A model generated the notes under the pieces. It searched no databases. It was not told where the DNA came from and saw nothing but the letters and a program-made list of their open reading frames with translations. 52,020 bases of DNA from JBHIET01 sp046760785 (GTDB lineage: Bacteria > Chloroflexota > Anaerolineae > B4-G1), in the NCBI GenBank assembly GCA_046760785.1, contig JBHIET010000017.1:1-52020 (forward strand), given 5' to 3'. The position numbers and the translations under genes were made by a program. Positions 29,980 to 38,453 of this stretch are shown here, one piece after another (the stretch's first letter is position 1; every line of letters begins with the position of its first letter).

Positions 29980-31614
29980 ATGAAACTCAGGATTCGATTG
30001 GCTTCGACAATGGTGGCGGCCATCGGGGGCCTTATACTCATGCTGGCGCTGGTATCCACCGCCAGCGCCGACCCTCCGGACAGATGGCACGTAGATCCAA
30101 ACAGTGCGGACGCGCCTGGCCGTGGTGCGGCGACCTCAACCTGCCAGGCAGATCTCACCGCTTGGGTAGAGTACGCCGCCAACCCGGTCTTCGACCCGGC
30201 GCAAAAGGCGTACTATCCCACCGTCGTCTACAATGCAGGTGCGTTCGGGCACAGACAGGGGGACGTGATCAGCGCCAGCCTGCCTTACACCTACGTCGTC
30301 GCGCCCTACTACAAGATGTGGACAGCGCGGAGCAGTGCCAACCAGGGCCTCCAGTTCACCTACTCCGACGACGGATTGACCTGGCACCAGTTCTACAGTG
30401 GGACACAGTTGCCCGGTCTGGATCCAAACGGCTATCACAGCCGAGTGCTGCACGACGCCGATGGCTTCGGCGGCAGCAGTTACCATTACAAAATCTGGTA
30501 CTGGGACCCGGAGGTCCTCTATGACATCACCGCAATGCGCACCGCCGATTCAGTTGACGGCATCGTTTGGGAGAATGACCAGGCGCTCACCCAGAGCGTC
30601 GCCATGCCCCTGGTCACTGGCACCTGGCCCGACTGGAACCGGGGCAGCTACGGCCCGGTGGATGTGCTCTATAATCCTTCCGCTACCAACAGCGGCACCA
30701 ACCCCTTCGACTACTCCTTCGTGATGTATTACGATGGCACGACCGGCGGCTTCGAGCGGGTCGGACTCGGCTACTCCGCTGATGGCGTCTTCTGGACCCG
30801 GTACGGTGACGGGCCGGTGTTGGACAGCGGCAGCGACACCTGGGGCGACCCCGCTCCCTGGGATAGCTCCTACGTCGGCACCGGCACGGTGCTCAAGGAC
30901 GCTGACGGAATCTACCACTTCTGGTACAGTGGCGGCACGACGGCGCTGCATCACGGCATCGGCTACGCCGTCTCCGCTGACGGCATCCACTGGAGCAAGA
31001 GCGCGGATAACCCCATATTCCACGTCAGCGACGGTGCGAATTGGCGAGATGCGCGCACCTATACCCCCGTTGTCCTGTACAGCGTCAACCGCTTCGATGG
31101 GCACGGCTCGCCGGAGCAGTACAAGATGTGGTTCACCGGTGACGACGGCAGCAATCGTGCCATCGGCTACGCCACGCTCAGCCCGGTGAGCCTGGCGACA
31201 GCTTCCGGCAGCGGGCAGAGCGGTGCCGTGGGCAGTCCCCTGGATCAGCCATTCGTGGTGGGGCTGCGCGATAGCTGCGGCGAACCGGCCGCCGACATCA
31301 CCGTAACTTTTGCCATTGGCGGCACGCCGACCGGGGCCAGTGGACAGAGCCTGTCGGTGCTGAGTGGGGCCACGGATGAGGCGGGTGGGGTCTCAACTAC
31401 GCTAACCCTGGGCGATGCAATAGGTGTGTATACAGTCACGGCATCTGCCCCCGGTGTCATCGGTCTGCCGACAGTATTTACAGCCACAGCCAACTCTAAC
31501 CCAACCCCCCCTTCCATCGACAACTTCATTTACCTGCCGCTTATCTTCAAGAACGCTGGTCCCTATTTCCATCTACTCTACCTGCCGCTTGTCTCCAGAA
31601 GCGCTGTCTGGTGA
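29980..31614 (+). CDS. Secreted beta-propeller-like protein with Ig-like domain and YLPL tail
   Basis: 544 residues. A Sec signal peptide (LASTMVAAIGGLILMLALVS, TASA cleavage) is followed by repeated blades of the kind seen in glycoside-hydrolase-43-like propellers: QFTYSDDGLTWHQFYSG, GYSADGVFWTRYGDGPVLDS and GYAVSADGIHWSKSADNPIF, each with a YKMW/YKIW strand. A C-terminal bacterial Ig-like domain (DSCGEPAADITVTFAIGGTP) follows. The end has two hydrophobic tails, FIYLPLIFKN and LLYLPLVSRS. A carbohydrate-active role is possible but no catalytic set is identified. The upstream in-frame ATGs lack a signal-peptide-consistent start. Confidence 0.75.
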   Translation: MKLRIRLASTMVAAIGGLILMLALVSTASADPPDRWHVDPNSADAPGRGAATSTCQADLTAWVEYAANPVFDPAQKAYYPTVVYNAGAFGHRQGDVISASLPYTYVVAPYYKMWTARSSANQGLQFTYSDDGLTWHQFYSGTQLPGLDPNGYHSRVLHDADGFGGSSYHYKIWYWDPEVLYDITAMRTADSVDGIVWENDQALTQSVAMPLVTGTWPDWNRGSYGPVDVLYNPSATNSGTNPFDYSFVMYYDGTTGGFERVGLGYSADGVFWTRYGDGPVLDSGSDTWGDPAPWDSSYVGTGTVLKDADGIYHFWYSGGTTALHHGIGYAVSADGIHWSKSADNPIFHVSDGANWRDARTYTPVVLYSVNRFDGHGSPEQYKMWFTGDDGSNRAIGYATLSPVSLATASGSGQSGAVGSPLDQPFVVGLRDSCGEPAADITVTFAIGGTPTGASGQSLSVLSGATDEAGGVSTTLTLGDAIGVYTVTASAPGVIGLPTVFTATANSNPTPPSIDNFIYLPLIFKNAGPYFHLLYLPLVSRSAVW

Positions 31615-31719
31615 TTACCCATGCCCCACCGCTGAGACACGGAGAACGCGACTAACACAGCGCGCCTCTATCATAGGGAAACGTTTGGCCGGAAACCAAT
31701 CCATACTTGTGGGCAACCA

Positions 31720-32136
31720 TCAAACAGCGATGCCTTTCCTCCTAACCACGGCATCACGGTGCTCTCTGAACACGTTATATGCAGCCAGTGCGCCCTCCAA
31801 GTAGTGAGGCCCAGGCTTGACATGTCGCAGCGGCTTCCCTCTCTCCTGAACTGGAGTAAGACTGAGTCTGTCTAGCTTCGCAGCCGCCAGTTCCTTCTTC
31901 AGAACTCCATCAGCAAGTGCCAGTGTTTTTGCCTGCACAGGCTTCTCATTATGGATCTTGCCCTTCCCAGCCAAACTCAGTCGTAGTCTCCACAGGGCGC
32001 GACGCATGCGCTGAAAGCCATCCAGGTAGCCGTCGCCACAGCCGTGACGCTCTAACCGATGGTAATGCTGATCCAACGCCCTTAGTGCTCCAGATATTAC
32101 TAGACGCGCCACAGGATTACACAGGTTTCTTTTCAT
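31720..32136 (-). CDS. Unrecognised basic protein, possibly a transposase-derived fragment
   Basis: About 138 residues from an ATG at 32134-32136; an upstream in-frame ATG at 32170-32172 would add 12. Sequence such as NPVARLVISGALRALDQHYH, DGFQRMRRALWRLRLSLAGK, KIHNEKPVQAKTLALADGVL and KPLRHVKPGPHYLEGALAAY reads like genuine, basic, helical protein. Base use differs from the GC-rich neighbours. I do not recognise the family. A fragment of a mobile-element protein is one option. It lies between two unrelated secreted-protein genes and has no clear promoter. Treat as hypothetical. Confidence 0.4.
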   Translation of the reverse strand: MKRNLCNPVARLVISGALRALDQHYHRLERHGCGDGYLDGFQRMRRALWRLRLSLAGKGKIHNEKPVQAKTLALADGVLKKELAAAKLDRLSLTPVQERGKPLRHVKPGPHYLEGALAAYNVFREHRDAVVRRKGIAV

Positions 32137-32158
32137 AGCAGAAATGCGCTCCACATAC

Positions 32159-34111
32159 TTATGGACAATCACCAGCTACTCCACTGAGCGCAAGGGGCAT
32201 GAAAACGGTGTAGGCAACTGTAACTTCCTCGCTGGCGTAGTTTACCTCTACGTTACCGTCGCCGTCAATAGCGCGGGCTTCGATCAGGTACATTCCGGCG
32301 TCGAGCGAACCGATCTCCAGGGTAAAGGGTTCGTAGTCACTGTCGAACGCGCCATCCTGGGCATCGGCGGATTGCCACGGGCCACCAACTACCCGATACT
32401 GAACATTGGCGACGATGCCCCCTTGCAGGTGGTAAGCCACTCCACTTATGGCTACTATCTTCGTGGCAGGGGCGGCAGCGCCGCTCGGCCGGTAGAGTTC
32501 GGTATTCAGGCCGCCGTCAACGGGGTCGAGGATGGAGATGGTTTCGGTGGCGTCGGCTTCAGATACATTCCCGGCCGAGTCTAAGGCCACCACCTCCAGA
32601 GTGTACAGACCGGGGGGGAGTGAAGCGCTGAAGTGGTACTCTTCGGTTGTCCCGTCGAACGCGCCGTCGCCAGCCACAGCCTGCTGCCAATCCCCGCCGT
32701 CAAACCGATATCGTACCCCCGTTAAGGTGTTGATGGTCACGCTAGTGTAGCTGGGGGAAGGATAGGGAACAATGTCCGCCGTGCCACTGATGGCTACATT
32801 ATCACCGTCCACAGAAATAGAATCAATGCTGATGGGCAAATCCGTGTCCAGCGGGTCGAGAATGCCGTCACCATCGCTATCACGCCAGCCTATCTGTCCG
32901 GCGGCGTAAGGGTCAATCGCACCAGCGGCGTACGGAAACACCTGTCCGCGCATAATGCTGGTCACATCTGAAGTGCAATCGCCGTACTGGCTGTTCTGAT
33001 TTTCAACGTACAGATAACCGGAGCGACGGGTGCAGGGCTGGTGAGCGCTGTAGTACTGATCTAGCGCGTGGAAGATATGTCCCATCTCGTGCGCGGCCAC
33101 GGCGTCCATATTGTCAGGGCCATAGCCGTCATTGCCGTAGGTCATCACCATAAACGGCCCGCCCAGGTAGGCGTAGGCGAAGTATCCGTCGCTGAAACGG
33201 TTGTCGCTGTCGGCTGAGCTATCCACCACAAAGATGGTAAAGGCCCAGTCGGTCTGGTAGGCGGTGCGCAGGTCGTTGTCGTAATCGCGGACGCGGGCGA
33301 AGTACGAAGAAGCATTATAACCCAGAGCATTCATAGCATCAGCAATCCAATATTGCTGATCGTAGTATGGGCGAGAGATAGGTTCCACGCCGGTGGGCAG
33401 GGGATTGGAGAAGTGGTCGTCGTAGACAAAGCTGAGGTCAGCCCGTGGCTCCATCTCAGCCCACCAGTTGAGAGCGGCCACAACCTCATTGAAAACCCGT
33501 TGTGTTTCATCAGAGGTCCAGTCTTCAGTGGAGGGATCCACGCTGCCGTCGCTCTCTACCAACACAATGCCCACGGCCACGGAGCCGGCCATGTATTCAC
33601 TGGTCTGGTAGTAGCCGGGAGTGACGGAACTGCTGGCCTGAAGAGACATCCCCTCAGCAGAGGGCAGATCCGGGGCAATGAAAGCGTCGTTGGGCTCGTC
33701 GGGGTGCTCTGCGGTCATCAGGTTTGTATCTGGGACAGCAGCCTGGGGGGCGGCCAGGCTATTCCACACACTGGCGAAGCGGCGGGCATCGGGGCCATAA
33801 CGATCCACGGTGGATAATTCCACCGCCTGGGTGAAAACAGCGGCCACACCGGGCAATGCCGCAAGCGGCTGGATCGTGGCGGGGGTTACTTCGGCGATGA
33901 TGGCTTGGTGGGGAAAAGTGTGGAAGGTTCGTCCGCCATTGGCTTCGATGAAAGCCCGCACCTGAGCCAGTTGCTGCGCGTTGTTCTCTGTCAGCAAAAC
34001 AAAGGCTCGCACTTGCGTATCACCCTGGGCATAACCGGCGGAGACCGGACCCCAGAGGCTAGAAGTAATGATCGTTGTGAGAAGGACTGGAACAAGTCTC
34101 TTGCCCACCAT
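32159..34111 (-). CDS. Secreted zinc metallopeptidase-like protein with calcium-binding and Ig-like parts
   Basis: 650 residues from the ATG at 34109-34111; upstream in-frame ATGs at 34135 and 34147 are alternatives. The signal peptide is MVGKRLVPVLLTTIITSSLW, ending GPVSAGYAQ. An N-terminal part resembling a peptidase propeptide is followed by the catalytic stretch DAVAAHEMGHIFHALDQYY. HEMGH is a gluzincin/metzincin-type HExxH, and a possible third ligand is the Asp six residues on. A type-3-like calcium loop DSDGDGILDPLD and two repeats of the form VRYRFDGGDWQQAVAGDGAF / VQYRVVGGPWQSADAQDGAF follow. The end is VFMPLALSG, akin to the YLPL tails. Substrate unknown. Confidence 0.78.
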   Translation of the reverse strand: MVGKRLVPVLLTTIITSSLWGPVSAGYAQGDTQVRAFVLLTENNAQQLAQVRAFIEANGGRTFHTFPHQAIIAEVTPATIQPLAALPGVAAVFTQAVELSTVDRYGPDARRFASVWNSLAAPQAAVPDTNLMTAEHPDEPNDAFIAPDLPSAEGMSLQASSSVTPGYYQTSEYMAGSVAVGIVLVESDGSVDPSTEDWTSDETQRVFNEVVAALNWWAEMEPRADLSFVYDDHFSNPLPTGVEPISRPYYDQQYWIADAMNALGYNASSYFARVRDYDNDLRTAYQTDWAFTIFVVDSSADSDNRFSDGYFAYAYLGGPFMVMTYGNDGYGPDNMDAVAAHEMGHIFHALDQYYSAHQPCTRRSGYLYVENQNSQYGDCTSDVTSIMRGQVFPYAAGAIDPYAAGQIGWRDSDGDGILDPLDTDLPISIDSISVDGDNVAISGTADIVPYPSPSYTSVTINTLTGVRYRFDGGDWQQAVAGDGAFDGTTEEYHFSASLPPGLYTLEVVALDSAGNVSEADATETISILDPVDGGLNTELYRPSGAAAPATKIVAISGVAYHLQGGIVANVQYRVVGGPWQSADAQDGAFDSDYEPFTLEIGSLDAGMYLIEARAIDGDGNVEVNYASEEVTVAYTVFMPLALSGVAGDCP

Positions 34112-34147
34112 TGCCACCGCCTCATCTGTCCCCATATTAACAAACAT

Positions 34148-34498
34148 CGGTATTCAAATATATAGTTGCGATGCGCGAACTGTGGGCGAGTTCCGTGCGA
34201 AAAAGTGCGAAGGGAAGTCTTGCGAGTGGGGGAAATAATAATCCAGCAATGCTCCACGGAAACATTGCTGGATTGACAAGCAGCTTGCGTTACTACTTTG
34301 ACAATGTCAGATCAACATAAAGCAGGCTGCACTTGCTCGTCGGTGCTCGTAGCCCCCGTCCTCGGGGGCGTCTCATTCGATATGCCGCTCCCTTCAGTCA
34401 CAGCTACTCAACCAGCGCTCGCTCACTCAACACTGCATCCGGTTTGAGTGGTAAGCAGCTTGCTATGAGGTTGTCTAGGGAGTGTGGCTTCTGACGCA
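34148..34498. other. Intergenic region with inverted and direct repeats
   Basis: No gene is visible. It holds a perfect 12-bp inverted repeat AATCCAGCAATG (34240-34251) / CATTGCTGGATT (34263-34274), a 7-bp GCCCCCG / CGGGGGC hairpin (34352-34358, 34363-34369), and a direct repeat AAGCAGCTTGC at 34278-34288 and 34453-34463. The two direct repeats bracket about 165 nt that reads like an unidentified short insertion. I see no coding potential between them. Confidence 0.5.
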
Positions 34499-34499
34499 A

Positions 34500-34535
34500 C
34501 AAAGCCCGCTGATGCTATGCGATCAGCGGGCTTTG
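34500..34535. terminator. Bidirectional intrinsic terminator
   Basis: A perfect 14-bp stem CAAAGCCCGCTGAT (34500-34513) / ATCAGCGGGCTTTG (34522-34535) with an 8-nt loop and A/T flanks. It lies about 45 nt beyond the stop of the minus-strand response-regulator gene and is its likely terminator. Confidence 0.8.
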
Positions 34536-34580
34536 CTATGCAACTAACTCTTGTATGTGCCCTAAAGCAGATGCCCTATA

Positions 34581-35324
34581 TCAATCGTCGGGCGGAATCA
34601 ACCGATAGCCCACGCCACGTACATTTTCAATGCACCCCATCTCACCGACGGAGTAGCCCAGCTTACGGCGCAGGGAACGGATCAGTGGGCGCAACAATGT
34701 TCCTGCCTCCACGTAATTCGTGTCCAGCCCGTGAGTGGTCCGGATCAACTCCCGCGGAGATACCACCTGGTCTGCCCGTCGGGCCAGGTGCTCCAGCAGA
34801 CTGAACTCTCTGGCAGAAAGCCGGATGGGCTCTTCGTCGAGCCAGACCCGATGCTGTCCAGGATCAATCCGCAATTTCCCAACGACCAGGGCACGCGATT
34901 CCAACACCGATGGCGATGCAAGGTGGACAGGCTGCTGCGCCAATTGCTGGGCACGTCGCAGTTTGCCTCGAACGGCTGCGAACAGGTCTTCAGATTCGAA
35001 AGGCTTGGTCAGATAGTCGTCAGCTCCCAGTTCTTTGCCGTAACGAATGTCACTGTCCATCGCGCGGGCGGTCAGGAATATGAAGGGAATCGCCACCCAT
35101 TGCGGGTTCTCACGCATACGTTGGTACAGTTGATAGCCGTTCATGCGCGGCATAGCAACGTCCGCCAAGATCAAGTCCACTGGCTGCGACCGCAACACAG
35201 CGAGTGCCTCGATGCCATCATTGGCCAGCAATACCCTGTACCCTGCTTCTTCCAGAGTCATTCGAATGCCATCCCGCAAACGCGGTTCGTCGTCAACCAC
35301 GAGGATGGAGGTAACTGCCTTCAT
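34581..35324 (-). CDS. OmpR-type response regulator
   Basis: 247 residues from ATG 35322-35324. Receiver: VTSILVVDDEPRLRDGIRMT with the acidic pair at 11-12, phospho-acceptor Asp55 (LILADVAMPRMNGYQL), TAR switch residues and Lys in DDYLTKPF. The C-terminal winged helix (EEPIRLSAREFSLLEHLARR to CIENVRGVGYRLI) is of the PhoB/OmpR kind. The kinase partner is not in the window. It is transcribed away from the mevalonate kinase gene, but a regulatory link to it is unproven. Confidence 0.94.
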   Translation of the reverse strand: MKAVTSILVVDDEPRLRDGIRMTLEEAGYRVLLANDGIEALAVLRSQPVDLILADVAMPRMNGYQLYQRMRENPQWVAIPFIFLTARAMDSDIRYGKELGADDYLTKPFESEDLFAAVRGKLRRAQQLAQQPVHLASPSVLESRALVVGKLRIDPGQHRVWLDEEPIRLSAREFSLLEHLARRADQVVSPRELIRTTHGLDTNYVEAGTLLRPLIRSLRRKLGYSVGEMGCIENVRGVGYRLIPPDD

Positions 35325-35404
35325 CGTCCCGTCTCTCCCCAAGTAGCAGCAGATGGTGGGATTTCCTTTACTCCTGCCAAACAACGGCTGTTACAGACAA
35401 ACAT

Positions 35405-35433
35405 AGTATAACACTCCTACACCTGCTGGTCAA
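35405..35433 (-). promoter_or_regulatory. Promoter of the minus-strand response regulator
   Basis: Read on the minus strand: TTGACC (35433-35428), 17 nt, TATACT (35410-35405), each 5/6 to consensus. Transcription would start near 35398, leaving a leader of about 75 nt with GGGGAGAGACGGGA before the ATG. Confidence 0.8.
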
Positions 35434-35522
35434 ACGGATGCACTTGGACTGGAAGCACCCGCAGCGCCATGCAACACAGGAATGGTGGGTGTGTTACCCT
35501 CATGACTCCCAAACTATCGAAC

Positions 35523-35551
35523 TTGGCAGGCCGTCCAATCTGCGGTACACT
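35523..35551 (+). promoter_or_regulatory. Promoter of mevalonate kinase
   Basis: TTGGCA (35523-35528), 17 nt, TACACT (35546-35551), matching 5/6 and 4/6. It predicts a start near 35558, followed by GAGGAAAGGAA and the ATG at 35573. This excludes the longer reading frame that begins at 35438. Confidence 0.75.
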
Positions 35552-35572
35552 AATGAGGAAAGGAACTTAGAG

Positions 35573-36523
35573 ATGGCATCACCGATCCAGTCCACTGCCC
35601 CGGGCAAGGTCATCCTCTTCGGCGAGCACGCTGTCGTCTACGAACGTCCGGCGATTGCGGTGCCTGTCACACAGGTGCGAGCCACCGTCACAGCCGAGCC
35701 CGCTTCGCCTGGCGACGGCTTGATGCTCGTCGCCCCCGACCTGGGAAAGAGCATCTCCCTGGCCACAGCCCCGCAGAGTGATCCGCTGGCCGCCGCTGCG
35801 CGGTTCACACTGACCCACCTTTCTGCCGCCGAGCCTGACGCCGTCCTCACCGTCAGTTCCACCATCCCCATCGCGGGCGGACTGGGCAGCGGAGCTGCCG
35901 TCTCCACGGCGCTCGTCCGCGCCCTGGCTGGCTTCCTGGGCCGCACGCTGGAACCCGCCGAGATCAGCGCGCTCGTATTCGAGGTGGAGAAGATCCACCA
36001 CGGCACGCCCAGCGGGATTGATAATACCGTCGTCACTTATGAACAGCCTGTCTACTTCGTGCGTGGGCGACACATCGAGAGGTTGACCGTTGGTGAGCCT
36101 TTTACCCTGCTCATCGGTGATACTGGCATCCCCAGCCCCACGGGGAAAGTTGTAGGGCGGGTGCGGCGAGGCTGGAAGCGCGAGCCAGCTCGATACGATG
36201 CTCTGTTCGACCAGATGGGCGACATCGCTGACGAGGCCCGCCGGGCGATTGAGAGCGGAGACATTGACACATTGGGACCGCTTATGGACGAGAACCACGA
36301 GTTGCTAATCGAACTGGGGGTCTCATCGCCGCAACTGGACGATTTGGTGGAAATGGCCCGGCTCACTGGCGCGATGGGGGCCAAACTCTCAGGTGCTGGT
36401 CGGGGTGGGAATATGATCGCGCTGGTGGAGGATGACCTGGCCGAGGAAGTGACAGAGGCGTTGAGAGAGGCAGGGGCAGAGCGGATTATTCGCACGAGAG
36501 TTAGTAGGCCGGTAGACTGGTAA
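35573..36523 (+). CDS. mvk: Mevalonate kinase
   Basis: GHMP-family kinase that phosphorylates mevalonate with ATP, the first kinase of the mevalonate isoprenoid route. 316 residues. Motif 1 STAPGKVILFGEHAVVYERP carries the GEHAVV typical of mevalonate kinase. The ATP loop is IPIAGGLGSGAA (98-109). HHGTPSGIDNTVV contains the usual catalytic Asp, and motif 3 is GAKLSGAGRGGNMIAL. The isopentenyl phosphate kinase gene follows in the same orientation, pointing to the archaeal-like variant of the pathway. A repeat-bearing gap of 223 nt separates the two. Confidence 0.93.
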   Translation: MASPIQSTAPGKVILFGEHAVVYERPAIAVPVTQVRATVTAEPASPGDGLMLVAPDLGKSISLATAPQSDPLAAAARFTLTHLSAAEPDAVLTVSSTIPIAGGLGSGAAVSTALVRALAGFLGRTLEPAEISALVFEVEKIHHGTPSGIDNTVVTYEQPVYFVRGRHIERLTVGEPFTLLIGDTGIPSPTGKVVGRVRRGWKREPARYDALFDQMGDIADEARRAIESGDIDTLGPLMDENHELLIELGVSSPQLDDLVEMARLTGAMGAKLSGAGRGGNMIALVEDDLAEEVTEALREAGAERIIRTRVSRPVDW

Positions 36524-36597
36524 GTTGGTAAATTGGTCCCCGGTATCGCTCACTACTTCCAAACCTACCAGTCTCTTACAGGAGTTACGCGGTTCGC

Positions 36598-36713
36598 TGG
36601 TCGAGTAGGCCCTTCAGGTCGAGTAGCGAAGCGTATCGAGACCAAGAACCGTGCCAAACCGGGCTTCGATACGGCCTGCGGCCTACTCAGCCAGCGGTTT
36701 GGCCCTCAACTGC
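36598..36713. repeat. Palindromic repeat (GAGTAGGCC / GTATCGA family), copy 1
   Basis: GGTCGAGTAGGCCC, GAGTAGCGAAGCGTATCGAG and the facing GCTTCGATACGGCC, TGCGGCCTACTCAGCC form a large imperfect palindrome in the gap between the two isoprenoid kinase genes. The same units (GAGTAGGCC, GTATCGA, TTCGATAC) occur in the element at 51839-51918. Confidence 0.7.
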
Positions 36714-36746
36714 GTAAGTCCTGTCTCTTAATGTACCAATCTACCA

Positions 36747-37553
36747 ATGTATCAACCTACCAGCACCATCTTCCTCAAGCTCGGCGGCTCCCTCATCACC
36801 GACAAGACCCGCGCCTACACCGCCCGGCGCGAAGCCATCGCCCGCCTGGCCTGCGAAGTGCGCCAGGCTCTCGACGTCGCCCCCGACCTGAGACTGCTCA
36901 TCGGGCATGGGTCTGGTTCCTTCGGCCACTGGGCCGCCAGACCCTACGGCACGCGACAGGGAGTGCACACGCCCAGCCAATGGCGCGGCTACGCCGAAGT
37001 GGCCGCCGCTGCCGCCCGCCTCAACCGCATCGTCACCGATGCCTTCCTCGAGGCTGGCGTCCCGGTGTTGAGCGTGCAGCCCTCCGCCTCTGTCCGCTGC
37101 CACGACTACGCTCTGGAATATCTCGACATGCGCCCGATTCACGCAGCGCTGGCGCGGGGGCTCGTGCCGCTGGTCTACGGCGACGTCGCGCTGGACGACG
37201 TGCACGGTGGCACCATCGTCTCCACCGAGGACCTCTTCCTCTACCTGGCCCACGAACTGCGCCCGGCCCGCATCCTGCTGCTGGGCGAGGTGGACGGCGT
37301 GCTGGACTCAGATGGTGGGGTGATCCCACGCATCACCCCGGCCGACCTCCCCACCATGCGGGAGGTGCTGGGCGGTTCCGAGGGCGTGGACGTCACCGGC
37401 GGCATGGCAGACAAGGTGGCGCGTATGGTCGGGCTGGTGCAGCGCCACCCGGAGACGCGTGTGCACGTCCTCACCGGCGTTGAGCCAGGGCTGCTGACCC
37501 AGGCGCTGCTCGACACCGACCCGCACGTGGGCACGTGGATTACCGCGCAATGA
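36747..37553 (+). CDS. Isopentenyl phosphate kinase
   Basis: Amino-acid-kinase-fold enzyme that turns isopentenyl phosphate into isopentenyl diphosphate with ATP. 268 residues. The start TIFLKLGGSLITDKT is the phosphate-binding strand-loop. LLIGHGSGSFGHWAA contains His61, equivalent to the catalytic His that distinguishes isopentenyl phosphate kinase from fosfomycin and glutamate kinases. VYGDVALDDVHGGTIVSTED and DVTGGMADKVARMV complete the pattern. The enzyme is known from archaea and from Roseiflexus-type Chloroflexota. Its place after mevalonate kinase fits the alternative pathway; the decarboxylase is not in the window. Confidence 0.9.
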   Translation: MYQPTSTIFLKLGGSLITDKTRAYTARREAIARLACEVRQALDVAPDLRLLIGHGSGSFGHWAARPYGTRQGVHTPSQWRGYAEVAAAAARLNRIVTDAFLEAGVPVLSVQPSASVRCHDYALEYLDMRPIHAALARGLVPLVYGDVALDDVHGGTIVSTEDLFLYLAHELRPARILLLGEVDGVLDSDGGVIPRITPADLPTMREVLGGSEGVDVTGGMADKVARMVGLVQRHPETRVHVLTGVEPGLLTQALLDTDPHVGTWITAQ

Positions 37554-37658
37554 GGCGAATCCCGGCTCAGGGCCGGCCCGTCAGCCACTTGTTCGAGGCG
37601 GTTACCTCGTCTGGCTCCAGAAAATGGGCTCTTGGTGGCTCAAGCGAAGGGAGGCATA

Positions 37659-38366
37659 GTGAGCAACCTGAACAAGGCCATCCGTATACTGATAGCCGAC
37701 GATCATCCTGTGACGCGGGCAGGTATTCGCGCCGTCCTGGAAGAAGCGCCGGACATCGAAGTCGTGGGAGAGGCCAAGGATGGCGTAGAAGCGAAACAGA
37801 TGGTGGCAGAGCTTCGCCCAGACATCCTGCTGCTTGATCTAGTCATGCCCGGTCTGCGGCCATTTGAAGTCGAGAAGTGGGTGCGCACCAACTACTCGGA
37901 AACCGTCACGCTGGTGCTGACAGCCCACGATCGGGATCGCTACCTGGCGGAGATGATCGAGGCGGGTACGACGGGCTTCCTCACCAAAGAGGAAGCCCCC
38001 CAGAGACTCGTGGAAGCGATACGTCGCGCTGCGCGGGGAGAGATTCTTTTCAGCAAGGAACAACTGGTCCGGGCACGCCGCTGGCACAGGGAGGTGGGCA
38101 AGCGATGGGAGAGTCTGACCGGACGGGAGCGGGAGGTATGTTTGCTAATAGCTGATGGACATAGCAACAAGCAAATTGCTGAGACATTGGCCATCAGTGA
38201 ACGCACCGTGGAGACACACGTCGGGAATCTGCTGGGTAAGCTGGCCATCGCTTCACGGGCCGAAGCCGCGACATGGGTCTGGCAGCACGGTTTGGCCGAA
38301 GAGATGGGTTTGCGTGGAGATCAATCAGGCGAAGCTGGTGGAAATCAACCAGAGAAAAATGAGTGA
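37659..38366 (+). CDS. NarL/LuxR-type response regulator
   Basis: 235 residues. Receiver domain IRILIADDHPVTRAGIRAVL with the acidic pair 14-15 and phospho-acceptor Asp60 (ILLLDLVMPG); the Lys is in GFLTKEEAP. The DNA-binding LuxR helix-turn-helix is SLTGREREVCLLIADGHSNK, then QIAETLAISERTVETHVGNL. The GTG at 37659 is chosen because AAGGGAGG lies 7 nt upstream; an upstream in-frame GTG (37632) lacks one. No kinase is adjacent. It directly precedes a run of secreted-protein genes, so it is a candidate regulator of them. Confidence 0.92.
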   Translation: MSNLNKAIRILIADDHPVTRAGIRAVLEEAPDIEVVGEAKDGVEAKQMVAELRPDILLLDLVMPGLRPFEVEKWVRTNYSETVTLVLTAHDRDRYLAEMIEAGTTGFLTKEEAPQRLVEAIRRAARGEILFSKEQLVRARRWHREVGKRWESLTGREREVCLLIADGHSNKQIAETLAISERTVETHVGNLLGKLAIASRAEAATWVWQHGLAEEMGLRGDQSGEAGGNQPEKNE

Positions 38367-38374
38367 TTTCACGG

Positions 38375-38403
38375 ATGACAAACCTCCAAAAGTGTGGTAG
38401 AGT
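38375..38403 (+). promoter_or_regulatory. Possible promoter of the secreted-protein cluster
   Basis: ATGACA (38375-38380) and TAGAGT (38398-38403), 17 nt apart, match 5/6 and 4/6. The leader would start near 38410 and contains AGGAGG at 38441-38446. Confidence 0.45.
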
Positions 38404-38453
38404 AAACCCGCCGCCGGTAAGCTCGGCAAGTATCAAAAATAGGAGGTTTCAAT

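Noticed and set aside
36533..37483. Plus-strand 316-codon frame overlapping isopentenyl phosphate kinase
   Set aside because: Arg/Pro/His-rich shadow in another frame of the kinase gene; begins in a repeat.
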